64,000 nt of DNA from Gemmatimonadota bacterium. GTDB lineage: Bacteria; Latescibacterota; UBA2968; UBA8231. Shown here one piece after another: positions 7,460 to 14,479 of the stretch; the first letter of the stretch is position 1; each line of letters opens with the position of its first letter. The position numbers and the translations under genes were made by a program. The notes beneath the pieces are model-generated. The model was given only the letters and a program-made list of their open reading frames with translations, made no database searches and was not told the DNA's origin. Location: NCBI GenBank assembly GCA_009840005.1, contig VXOR01000021.1:11224-75223 (forward strand). The letters run 5' to 3'.

Positions 7460-9346
7460 ATGGCAGTCGCCCTAGAGGCGTGCGAATCGGCCCAGACACC
7501 ACCGAAGTGGGCCCTGCTTCAGCGCCAGCTCTTCGCCGCAATCGAGGATGCCGCTCCGCAGGCGCTCAAGAGGTACACCCATCCAGATGGGCGTCTGCTC
7601 TGGCCCCCCAGTCCCGACTTCCAGAGCATCGACGCGCTGGATGACTGCTACGAGAGCTTCCACAACTGGCCGCTCTTCTACCTGCTCGGCGGCAGCGACC
7701 GGTTCCTGTCCGACGCCCAGCGGGAATTCGACGTCATCAATGAGCAGATGAGCCAGCACGGGACGGGACACGGCTACCCCATGGTGGTGCGGGAGTACCA
7801 GCCGGGCTACGACTGGTTCCATCAGGGTGAGGGCAACTACTTGTTCTACATGCTCTGCATGGCCGATCCGACCAACGGGGCCAACATCGAGCGGGCCCGG
7901 CGCTTCGCCGGGCTGTTCCTCGGTGAGGATCCAGAGGCCCCCAACTACGACCCGGAACACCGGATCATCCGCTGCGCGAGAAACGGCAGCAAGGGGCCGG
8001 CCTACTGGGCCTTCGAGGAAGGTCCGCATTGGCCCTATGAGGGGTACAATCTGCCCTTCTACGACGTGCCGGGATGCACCAATCACGCGGTGGTGCGAGG
8101 TAGTCCCGAGTTGGCCGAGCGGCTGGGCCTAGCCGTGCGCGATCGCATGGGCCGCGGCGACGCCGTGGTCAACCTCCTAGCGACCACCCTAGGGGCCAAC
8201 GCCTACCTGCTGACGGCGGACGGGAAGTACCGCGACTGGGTTCTGGAATACACCGAGGCCTGGATGGAGCGCACCGACGCCAACGGCGGCATCGTGCCCG
8301 ACAACGTCGGCCTCTCCGGTGTGGTGGGTGAACACACCAACGGCAAGTGGTATGGGGCGATGTACGGCTGGGCTTGGCCCCACGGTTGGCACAGCGTCGG
8401 GCAGGCCGTGGGGGTCGCAGCCCAGAACTGCGCCCTGTTGACGCGCCGACTGGAATACATGGACTTTCCGCGATCTCAAATTGACGTCCTCATTTCCCGC
8501 GGGATCGAGCGCGACGACCAACTCTACGTGCCCCACAAGTACGATGATCCCGGGCTGGTCAACTACGCGCCGGGCGAGTGGATGTGGTACCCAATCCGCA
8601 AGGAGGACGGCACCGCCCTGCAGCAGGACGGCTGGTTCGAGTTCATGCCCATGTACCCGTCCGACATCGCCCATCTGTGGTGCATGTCGATGGCCCGGTC
8701 CGATTCGCGGAGATTCAAACGGACCCGCAAGCGATCGGGCGACCCCTTCGCCGTCAACTCGTGGCACCACACCAAGGATCAGGGCGGGCACGACTGGGGC
8801 TGGATGGCTTACCTACACGGCGAATTCCCCGAGTATCCAGAGCGGATCCTCGAACACAATCTGGCCCAAGTGCAGGCGCGTCTCGACTTCATGGCGCAGG
8901 ACGAGCAGGACCCGGCCACCTACGGCGACGCCTATTTCCAGCAGCGGAATCCCATTACTTGTGAAGGCCTAGTGCAGCTCACCATGGGTGCCCCCCTCCC
9001 CCACTACAACGGGGGCCTGCTGGTCACCAGACTGCGCCACTTCGACGCCCAGCGCCGTCGTCCGGGGCTTCCGCCCGACGTGGCCGCGCTGGTCTCAGGG
9101 CTGAGCGACGACTGGGCCGAGCTGACCGTGGTGAACCTGAATCCGACGGAGCACCAGGAGGTGTTAATCCAAGCGGGGGGCATGGGAGAACACGAGTTCA
9201 CCGAGGTCGAGGTCGCAGGGGCGTCCCAGCGCGTTCCGGTGAGCGATAAGACGTTCGCGCTGGCTCTGCCGCCGCGCACCCAAGCCCGACTCGGGCTGGG
9301 CATGAAGCGCTTCGTCCACGAGCCGAGTCTGGCCCCGCCGCGGTGA
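7460..9346 (+). CDS. unknown 628-residue protein, possibly an alpha-barrel carbohydrate enzyme
   Basis: I do not recognise a named family. The protein is soluble, without a signal peptide, and rich in Trp, Tyr, His and Asp, with repeated helical segments (for example FHNWPLFYLLGG, YDWFHQGEGNYLFYML, YGWAWPHGWHSVG) that recall alpha/alpha-toroid glycosidases and lyases. The last ~100 residues look like a beta-rich domain. The ATG at 7460 was chosen for the GAGAG site just before it over an upstream GTG. It lies after a DUF4432 gene and before another unknown gene, so a sugar-related role is a contextual guess. Confidence 0.6.
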   Translation: MAVALEACESAQTPPKWALLQRQLFAAIEDAAPQALKRYTHPDGRLLWPPSPDFQSIDALDDCYESFHNWPLFYLLGGSDRFLSDAQREFDVINEQMSQHGTGHGYPMVVREYQPGYDWFHQGEGNYLFYMLCMADPTNGANIERARRFAGLFLGEDPEAPNYDPEHRIIRCARNGSKGPAYWAFEEGPHWPYEGYNLPFYDVPGCTNHAVVRGSPELAERLGLAVRDRMGRGDAVVNLLATTLGANAYLLTADGKYRDWVLEYTEAWMERTDANGGIVPDNVGLSGVVGEHTNGKWYGAMYGWAWPHGWHSVGQAVGVAAQNCALLTRRLEYMDFPRSQIDVLISRGIERDDQLYVPHKYDDPGLVNYAPGEWMWYPIRKEDGTALQQDGWFEFMPMYPSDIAHLWCMSMARSDSRRFKRTRKRSGDPFAVNSWHHTKDQGGHDWGWMAYLHGEFPEYPERILEHNLAQVQARLDFMAQDEQDPATYGDAYFQQRNPITCEGLVQLTMGAPLPHYNGGLLVTRLRHFDAQRRRPGLPPDVAALVSGLSDDWAELTVVNLNPTEHQEVLIQAGGMGEHEFTEVEVAGASQRVPVSDKTFALALPPRTQARLGLGMKRFVHEPSLAPPR

Positions 9347-9357
9347 AGGTCGAAGCG

Positions 9358-10266
9358 CTACAGTTCGGCCGCCCATTCCTCATACGCCCGCCGCACCGCT
9401 TCCCGATCGACGAACGGCCGGTACAGAAGCCGCGCCCGATAGCGATAGGTCCGGCCGATCTCCGGGGCGCGGATGACGTACTGCCAGTCCCAGGCCGGGC
9501 TGTGCGGGTCCGGCCGGCCGCGCTCGTCCCGGATGAAGTTCCACAGGGCGAAGCGGATGGACGCCTCCTGATCGAACATCATCACATAGACCATCCGGTC
9601 GTCTCCGCTCGACAGGTCGCCGTCGCCGTCCGCTAGGCCGTAGTAGAACGGCAGGAGGAAGCGCTTGCGGGGATCTTCGACAATGTTGAGGGTTTCGGAC
9701 CCTTCTTCGTACGGAAGGGGGTCGACCGAGGCGTGGGCGATGGTGCCGGTCTCGAAGCGGCCGGCCGCAAGGTCTTCGCCGAAGCGAACCCAGCCTTCCT
9801 CCCCTTCGCAAGTCCCGTAGAAATGGATCGCCCGGCCGCAGGTGCGGTTCATATAGGAAGCCCACATGAAGGCGACGTACCCGAGCGGGGCGCATCGTTC
9901 GTCGGTCAGGCGGGCGGTAAACTCCATATCGAGGCAGTCCGCCCCGAGGCAATAGCGCATCTCGCTCTCGATCCCCCAAGAGGAGTCCGCGGCCGGGTGG
10001 CAGACCGACGCTTCGCCGGGAGCGTGGGAGAGAAGGAGGCAGCGGTCCTTCCGGGGAGTGAACATCGAGCGGCCGGCGTCGGCCGCCGCGCCGTTCATGA
10101 TGTGCTCGAAGTTGAGGCCGACGGCGTCGTTCCGGTAGAGGTTCTGATCCGGGTAACTCAGATGGCACAGGGGGTTGAAACCGCTCCCTTGGCGGCCAGC
10201 GTTCGCCTCGTTGTCGAGGAGGAGGCCCTTAAAGGAGCCACCGCTCAGTCCAATCGTTGCGGACAT
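9358..10266 (-). CDS. unknown 302-residue protein
   Basis: No family recognised. The sequence is soluble, Gly- and aromatic-rich and probably mostly beta (segments such as MEFTARLTDERCAPLGYVAF and RAIHFYGTCEGEEG suggest a sandwich fold like those of carbohydrate-binding or mutarotase-like proteins). It ends 11 bp from the convergent 628-residue gene. The region upstream (10267-10491) is non-coding and separates it from a divergent broken glycosidase gene. Confidence 0.55.
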   Translation of the reverse strand: MSATIGLSGGSFKGLLLDNEANAGRQGSGFNPLCHLSYPDQNLYRNDAVGLNFEHIMNGAAADAGRSMFTPRKDRCLLLSHAPGEASVCHPAADSSWGIESEMRYCLGADCLDMEFTARLTDERCAPLGYVAFMWASYMNRTCGRAIHFYGTCEGEEGWVRFGEDLAAGRFETGTIAHASVDPLPYEEGSETLNIVEDPRKRFLLPFYYGLADGDGDLSSGDDRMVYVMMFDQEASIRFALWNFIRDERGRPDPHSPAWDWQYVIRAPEIGRTYRYRARLLYRPFVDREAVRRAYEEWAAEL

Positions 10267-10491
10267 GCCGCTTCAGGTCTCCCCCATTCATCGCCCATCT
10301 GTAGGTGGTAGTCTATCAACTCTAGTTTTGTCTATTCGCCATCTTGAGAGTGACTAAATATTAAATTAGAATGGTGCCGAAGCGGGGATTGAGACTCCGG
10401 CGCCCGAGCACTGAGCGAACCAAGCTAAGCCGCATTTGGTTCTGGTCAACTGCGAGTTCGCTGGAAGGGCATCGTACACAGGAGAAAACGC

Positions 10492-10617
10492 ATGATCCAG
10501 AACTGGCAGCGCGACGAAGGCCCCTGCATCGCCCTAGGGTCTGAAGGAGCCTTCGACGACATGCACCTCTTCGCCCCCTGCGTCGCCTACGAGGACGGGG
10601 TGTACTCAATTCCCCGT
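10492..10617 (+). pseudogene. 5' fragment of a beta-propeller glycosidase gene
   Basis: A well-placed AGGAG and ATG begin a frame whose first ~39 residues (NWQRDEGPCIALG, then FDDMHLFAPCVAYEDGVY) look like the first blade of GH32/43/130-type five-bladed propeller enzymes. The similarity stops after EDGVY, where the frame runs into the start of an unrelated secreted protein. About 90 percent of the enzyme is therefore missing. The family assignment is from motif memory and is moderate. Confidence 0.5.
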
Positions 10618-10638
10618 ATGGACGGAAAAATAGATAAC

Positions 10639-11457
10639 ATGGCCATGAGTCGCTTTGTTCTGCTCATCGCTTTTGTTGCGTGTGCTGAGACGCCAGTCAA
10701 TGCAACTGACTGCCCCCCAGAGAACGCCGCCGCCTTGGCCGCCCGTGACGCATCAAGCGCCTATCAAGATGTCAAAGAAGCCGGAGTCATTGCCGATACC
10801 CTTGCCGATTCCATTGCTGTGGCCGTCGTCGATTCGGTCGCCTATGCTGCCTACGACTCGCTCTTTGCCTCTTTGCACACCATCTTCGGCCCCAAGGCGG
10901 CAGCGGCTTTCGATCAATATATGGATGCCAAACAGGCTTTCTACACTGTAGGCACTCCCATTGACAAAACCGCGTTGAGCGGCGCTTTTGCAGTCGGTAA
11001 ATACCTTTTCAACGCCGCCGGCGTTATGCACCGTCTAACCGCAGCGGAAATAACCATCTGGGGCAACGAGTATTACCCCGCTTGGGATCGATTCAACGCG
11101 GCGGGAAAAGAAATAACCATGCAAGCCGCTGCGGCCGCGCATAAGGCTAACTGCGCTTTCTACAACGACGCCATTTTGTCTTTGGATGCACCAGACGCTT
11201 CCGTTGGATACCGGGCCGCTATCTTGGCCTTTTCTGATGCGTATCTCGAAATGTGTGCCCCAATGCCGCCCGCGCAATTTTTCGGCTTCGCGTACGGGCT
11301 AGCTGGCCGCTTAGATCAGGCAGATCGCTATAATGTGTTGCGGACCGCATTGAATACAAGCTACTACACGAGCAATGTTTATTGGGGCTTGGAGGCCGTC
11401 TCAGAAACAGCCGAACAAGCTGCCCTGATTGCCTTGATTTTGGATTGTAGGCAATAA
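10639..11457 (+). CDS. secreted helical protein of unknown function
   Basis: From the ATG at 10639 the product is 272 residues and starts with a clear signal peptide (MAMSRFVLLIAFVACAETP, cleavage likely after VNA). The mature part is Ala-rich and helical with three or four Cys residues and no domain I recognise. The frame is open back to 10492, so a fusion with the glycosidase fragment could be translated, but an internal signal peptide argues for a start at 10639 or 10645. No good ribosome site precedes these starts; expression may depend on the upstream fragment. Confidence 0.5.
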   Translation: MAMSRFVLLIAFVACAETPVNATDCPPENAAALAARDASSAYQDVKEAGVIADTLADSIAVAVVDSVAYAAYDSLFASLHTIFGPKAAAAFDQYMDAKQAFYTVGTPIDKTALSGAFAVGKYLFNAAGVMHRLTAAEITIWGNEYYPAWDRFNAAGKEITMQAAAAAHKANCAFYNDAILSLDAPDASVGYRAAILAFSDAYLEMCAPMPPAQFFGFAYGLAGRLDQADRYNVLRTALNTSYYTSNVYWGLEAVSETAEQAALIALILDCRQ

Positions 11458-11492
11458 GACGGTGGGGTGTCAGTCTGAAAATAATTTATTGG

Positions 11493-11565
11493 AGCCGCCT
11501 CCCGGACTCGAACCGAGGACCTATTCATTACAAGTGAATAGCTCTACCAACTGAGCTAAGGCGGC
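11493..11565 (-). tRNA. tRNA-Thr (anticodon TGT)
   Basis: The minus strand folds as a complete 73-nt tRNA. The acceptor stem pairs GCCGCCT with AGGCGGC, the D arm contains AGCTCAGTTGGTAGAGC, the anticodon loop is CTTGTAA (TGT reads ACA, Thr) on a matched stem, and the T arm contains GGTTCGAGTCC. CCA is not encoded. Its 5' part is one of the two direct repeats bounding the integrative element at 11541-14402, so its upstream sequence is now element-derived. Confidence 0.95.
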
Positions 11566-11566
11566 T
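11541..11566. repeat. attachment site repeat (left)
   Basis: A 26-bp sequence identical to 14377-14402, covering the acceptor, D arm and beginning of the anticodon stem of the intact tRNA-Thr plus one upstream base. Typical integrase core sites are tRNA segments of this length. Confidence 0.75.
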
Positions 11567-11595
11567 TTTCCAATAAAATCAACTGCTTACGAAGG

Positions 11596-11628
11596 GCTGA
11601 TACAGCGGCGGGAAAAGTCTGTATCAGC
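11596..11628. repeat. 10-bp inverted repeat near the left end of the element
   Basis: GCTGATACAG (11596-11605) and its exact complement CTGTATCAGC (11619-11628) are 13 nt apart, 30 bp inside the left attachment repeat. They resemble the GTGTCAGT repeats at the other end and may be arm-type integrase sites. They also lie in the new upstream region of tRNA-Thr. Confidence 0.5.
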
Positions 11629-11830
11629 ACATTGTTACCACTTTGCAGCACCTCCTAAAGCTCCCCTATCCCTTAATTTTTGTCAACAGTCCTCGTCAAA
11701 GAAGGGACCTATATCCCTAAATTTTATTTAGTAAGTGATGTATAGAGAGAATCGAGAGAAATTCAAACATCTTCGTTATCCCGACTCCAAAACTAAAACC
11801 CTACCTTGGCCTATAATGGAGGACGAAAAC

Positions 11831-11869
11831 GGGGTAGGTTGCAAACCCTAACCGGCTGCGACCTACCCC
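11831..11869. repeat. 13-bp stem-loop in the element
   Basis: GGGGTAGGTTGCA (11831-11843) pairs with 11857-11869 with one G-U and a 13-nt loop. It has no T-run. It lies in the gene-poor stretch 11566-11991 of the element, where I otherwise see only AT-rich sequence, and may be a structured RNA or a DNA-binding palindrome. Confidence 0.45.
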
Positions 11870-11991
11870 CTCTTCTTGCCTTGTATGACCTGAATCGGCT
11901 CGACTTAGCCGTCTGGCATTGGAGGTTGACAGATTTCGTTGGTTGCCGATTTTAGTAGGTTCATCCTACCCCTAAACCAACGGAGGAACAC

Positions 11992-12099
11992 ATCGGTATT
12001 GAACCGACAGACGGCGTAGCTCAATATAGAATTGCCAACGGCCAAATAATTTTCGACGGCGGCGATATGCTGGCCGTGTGGGACATAAAAAACCACTAA
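11992..12099 (+). CDS. possible short gene without a standard start, upstream of the YaaW-like gene
   Basis: A frame with coding-like content (GVAQYRIANGQIIFDGGDML, ending WDIKNH) stops at 12099, 15 bp before the YaaW-like ATG. An in-frame stop lies upstream and no ATG, GTG or TTG is available before residue 25. A GGAGG at 11982-11986 is followed by ATC (11992) and ATT (11998), rare initiation codons. It may be a real small protein or the 3' remnant of a lost gene. Confidence 0.25.
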   Translation: MGIEPTDGVAQYRIANGQIIFDGGDMLAVWDIKNH

Positions 12100-12114
12100 T
12101 CAAGGAGTTTAGGA

Positions 12115-12819
12115 ATGACCTTAACCCCCTTGCTAAAACGGGCAACCAACGATGATTTAGGGCCGTTGGTCGAGTACTTAACAGGCAGAATCAGCGAACA
12201 TTTTACTGGTAGGGACGTGTATCAAAAACACTACCCCAACCATCAAAAATACGTCGATGTGATTGAATCGGAGTTGCGGCGGTATGGGGGAAATACCATT
12301 GCCAACATTTTCAGGGGAGAAGGCCCACCCTATGACGAAATTGTCCACGATGTAGCCAAAAAGCTCGATGTGGATTTTTCCGATACCGATTCGATTGAGG
12401 AAATCGAAATCAAGATGCTGTTCAAGGTCTTAGAGCGCAGTTATGAGGACATGAGCGATGCGGAGAAAAAAGAGTTGGCCAAGTTGTTCGCGGACAGCGG
12501 AGTTGAAAACGCCGATTTCAATGGAGGTTTTCCCGCAGCAACTATAACGGCCCAATTAGCAGGGACAGCGGGAGGTTTTGCTACCTACCAGATTGCCGTA
12601 ATCGTAGCAAACAAAGTCTCGTATGCAGTCCTTGGCAAAGGGTTGTCTATGGCTGCGAATGCGGCTATCACACGCTCCATAGGATACTTTTTAGGGCCGG
12701 TCGGATGGGCCGTATCGGGGCTTTTGGCAGTAGGTACTATCACTGGCCCCGCCTACCGTGTAACCATCCCCTGCGTTTTGCACGTCGCCTATCTCCGGCA
12801 AAAATTAAAGCAGGAATAG
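12115..12819 (+). CDS. YaaW family protein (UPF0174), cargo of the integrative element
   Basis: A 234-residue protein whose layout follows Escherichia coli YaaW: an N-terminal block ending in ELRRYGGNTIANIFRG (about residues 55-70; GELQHFGGDSIANKLRG in YaaW), a middle helical part, then a Gly/Ala-rich segment with LGPVGWAVSGLLAV and the tail AYRVTIPCVLHVAYLRQK, which matches the YaaW tail closely. The Gly/Ala-rich segment (about residues 140-215) could contact or span a membrane. The function of the family is unknown. AAGGAG precedes the ATG. It is the only sizeable gene of the element besides the integrase. Confidence 0.75.
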   Translation: MTLTPLLKRATNDDLGPLVEYLTGRISEHFTGRDVYQKHYPNHQKYVDVIESELRRYGGNTIANIFRGEGPPYDEIVHDVAKKLDVDFSDTDSIEEIEIKMLFKVLERSYEDMSDAEKKELAKLFADSGVENADFNGGFPAATITAQLAGTAGGFATYQIAVIVANKVSYAVLGKGLSMAANAAITRSIGYFLGPVGWAVSGLLAVGTITGPAYRVTIPCVLHVAYLRQKLKQE

Positions 12820-12844
12820 CCGCCAGACAGTAGCTACAAAACAA

Positions 12845-12879
12845 AAAGGGGGGCTGACAATTTCTGCCAGCCCCCCTTT
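12845..12879. terminator. bidirectional terminator between cargo and integrase
   Basis: A perfect 12-bp GC-rich stem with A-run before and T-run after (AAAGGGGGGCTG and its complement, 11-nt loop) lies between two convergent genes, so it can end transcripts from both. Confidence 0.8.
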
Positions 12880-12901
12880 CTTTCATCGCTGTGCTACGAA
12901 T

Positions 12902-14110
12902 TTACTCACCCTCACCTTCTCCGTCTTCGGCTTCCTCAATCGCCAGTCCCATCTTAATCGCCGTTTGTGCGCCGATGGCCTCACGCGCTTCTCTGACAGG
13001 GGCACCAACGGCCCTAACGTATCTATCGGCCATCGCGGTTGTCTTATGCCCAAGCAGATCGCGCAGGACATGGGCACCAACGCCCGAAGCGGCGGCAGCG
13101 GTCATAAAGCTACGCCTCAAATCGTGCAGCTTGACGTTTTCCAATCCGGCGTCTTTAGTGATCTCGCCAAAGTGTTTCCATACCGTCCGATAAATCGTCG
13201 CAACCCGCCCATTGTTGCTAAATACCCAAGGGCAACGGTTGGAGTGCGGAAGGTCGTTGAGGATGTTCAAGGCGGCTTCGGGAAGGTGATGGACTCGCCT
13301 CCCCGTTTTTGTATCGCGCAACACCAACAGCCCCGTCTCCCAATTTATGTCCTCCCATTGAATACTCAAAACCTCCCCGATGCGAAGGCCGGTGAGGCTG
13401 GCGAATCGAATCACGGCAACCGATACAGGATGCTGATTTTCAAACTTATTCAGACTCTTAGACAGCGCGGCCAACTCCAAAGAGTCCAAGGTTCTATCCC
13501 GCGCCTCTTCTTTCGCCCGGTCAATCCCGTAGGCTGGATTGGAATGTTGCGGCCTAAGCTCCCAACGCTCGAATTGGGTAAACAATCGCGAAGTGAGGGC
13601 CAGCACCCGATTCCGAATTGTTCCCGTAAGTGGCTCAATCATTCGCTCCACATCGCTGCGCTTCACATCGGCAATCTTGAGCTTGCCCAACGCTGGCCTC
13701 AGATACTTGTTGGCCTGTTGATTGTATTCATAGGCCGTCCGCTTTTTCAGCCGCCCCATCTTGATTCGGTTGGGCGCAAACTCATTAAAAAAACGGTCAA
13801 GGCCATCAACTACGGTTGGGGCTTGTTCCGCTCTTTCTCTCGCTTCCTGCTTGACTTCCAACGGATCAAGCTCGCTGGCCCGAATGCCTTCAAGATGCTC
13901 TGCGGCCTGTTTTCGTGCGGCCTTCAGAGACATAACCGAAGCGCGGCCAAGGGTCATTCTGCGCTCACGACCATTGACCCTATAGTTGAGGATGTAGGAT
14001 TTGACCCCTTTGGCCGTAACTCGAAGGCCAAGCCCTCTGATTTGTCCATCCCAAAATATGCGGGTTTTGCCCTCTGCTTTGGCGTCTCGAACTTCTCTTT
14101 CTGTCAGCAT
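12902..14110 (-). CDS. tyrosine recombinase / integrase
   Basis: A 402-residue phage-type integrase. The N-terminus (residues 1-85) is an arm-DNA-binding domain of the DUF4102 kind (TKGVKSYILNYRVNGRERRM-like block), followed by a SAM-like core-binding domain (about 100-190) and the catalytic domain. The catalytic residues are visible: R in TGLRIGEVL, K in DTKTGRR, H and R in HDLRRS, H in LLGHKT and the nucleophile Y in MADRYVRA. The acidic tail is unusual but harmless. AAAGGA precedes the ATG at 14110. It reads away from the right attachment repeat, the normal arrangement for tRNA-targeting elements. Confidence 0.93.
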   Translation of the reverse strand: MLTEREVRDAKAEGKTRIFWDGQIRGLGLRVTAKGVKSYILNYRVNGRERRMTLGRASVMSLKAARKQAAEHLEGIRASELDPLEVKQEARERAEQAPTVVDGLDRFFNEFAPNRIKMGRLKKRTAYEYNQQANKYLRPALGKLKIADVKRSDVERMIEPLTGTIRNRVLALTSRLFTQFERWELRPQHSNPAYGIDRAKEEARDRTLDSLELAALSKSLNKFENQHPVSVAVIRFASLTGLRIGEVLSIQWEDINWETGLLVLRDTKTGRRVHHLPEAALNILNDLPHSNRCPWVFSNNGRVATIYRTVWKHFGEITKDAGLENVKLHDLRRSFMTAAAASGVGAHVLRDLLGHKTTAMADRYVRAVGAPVREAREAIGAQTAIKMGLAIEEAEDGEGEGE

Positions 14111-14154
14111 TTTCAGTCCTTTCTCGAAGGGTGTATGAGGATGTTTTTAAGGCC

Positions 14155-14243
14155 GTGTCAGTGTTTTGTGTCAGTAATATTTCGGTCTTTTGTCCGGATT
14201 TAAAGAGAGAATGTGTCAGTCTGTGTCAGTATTCTGTGTCAGT
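14155..14243. repeat. five GTGTCAGT direct repeats at the right end of the element
   Basis: Exact copies start at 14155, 14168, 14213, 14223 and 14236, just upstream of the integrase gene and inside the right end. Number, length and place fit arm-type integrase or excisionase binding sites, and they may also autoregulate the integrase. The rest of 14111-14479 has no gene. Confidence 0.65.
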
Positions 14244-14360
14244 AAAAGACAAAATAATGCCTAATTTGAGTTAAATCAATCAAAATATTACTAAAGATTA
14301 AATCGGGATAAAACAGGAGCTTACGAGATCGAAGCGGGGAATTAAAGAGGGAATAAAAAA

Positions 14361-14402
14361 TGATTACAAATCAGATGCTCTACCAACTGAGCTAAGGCGG
14401 CT
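14361..14402 (-). pseudogene. truncated tRNA-Thr 5' half / right attachment repeat
   Basis: Reading leftward from 14401 the sequence is a tRNA-Thr 5' half: acceptor strand, D arm and an anticodon arm with TGT in its loop, ending at TCA where it runs into a T-run. Positions 14377-14402 are identical to 11541-11566, but the anticodon stem differs from that of the intact gene. No T arm follows, so it is not functional. Confidence 0.8.
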
Positions 14403-14479
14403 CTCTGTTAAATCTACGCCATCGGATTACCCTTTACAAATGTCTTCGGCGAGACTTCGGCGTGAGCTCAATCGAACGC

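Larger units (their letters stand above)
11541..14402. mobile_element. 2.8-kb integrative element at tRNA-Thr
   Basis: Two exact 26-bp direct repeats, both the 5' part of tRNA-Thr (11541-11566 and 14377-14402), bracket a tyrosine integrase, one YaaW-family gene, a shared bidirectional terminator and sets of short repeats near the two ends. No structural, replication or transfer genes are present, so it is a minimal integrative island that would depend on its own integrase for movement. The interior is visibly richer in A and T than the flanking genes. Exact ends are inferred from the repeats. Confidence 0.75.

Noticed and set aside
7472..8791. Long minus-strand frames opposite the 628-residue gene
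   Set aside because: No recognisable content, and the plus-strand frame has a ribosome site and coherent protein character.
11905..12096. 63-codon minus-strand frame in the integrative element
   Set aside because: No ribosome site or family; the opposite strand in the same place reads more like protein and is spaced to the YaaW-like gene.
12965..14203. 412-codon open frame on the plus strand
   Set aside because: It lies opposite the integrase, whose catalytic motifs are all intact; the plus-strand product has no domain and arises from codon bias.
14155..14243. CRISPR-like short repeats
   Set aside because: The units are only 8 bp and unevenly spaced (10, 13, 13 and 45 bp); this is not a CRISPR array and no cas genes are present.
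14361..14401. Second tRNA-Thr gene
   Set aside because: It lacks the 3' half of the anticodon stem, the T arm and the acceptor 3' strand.
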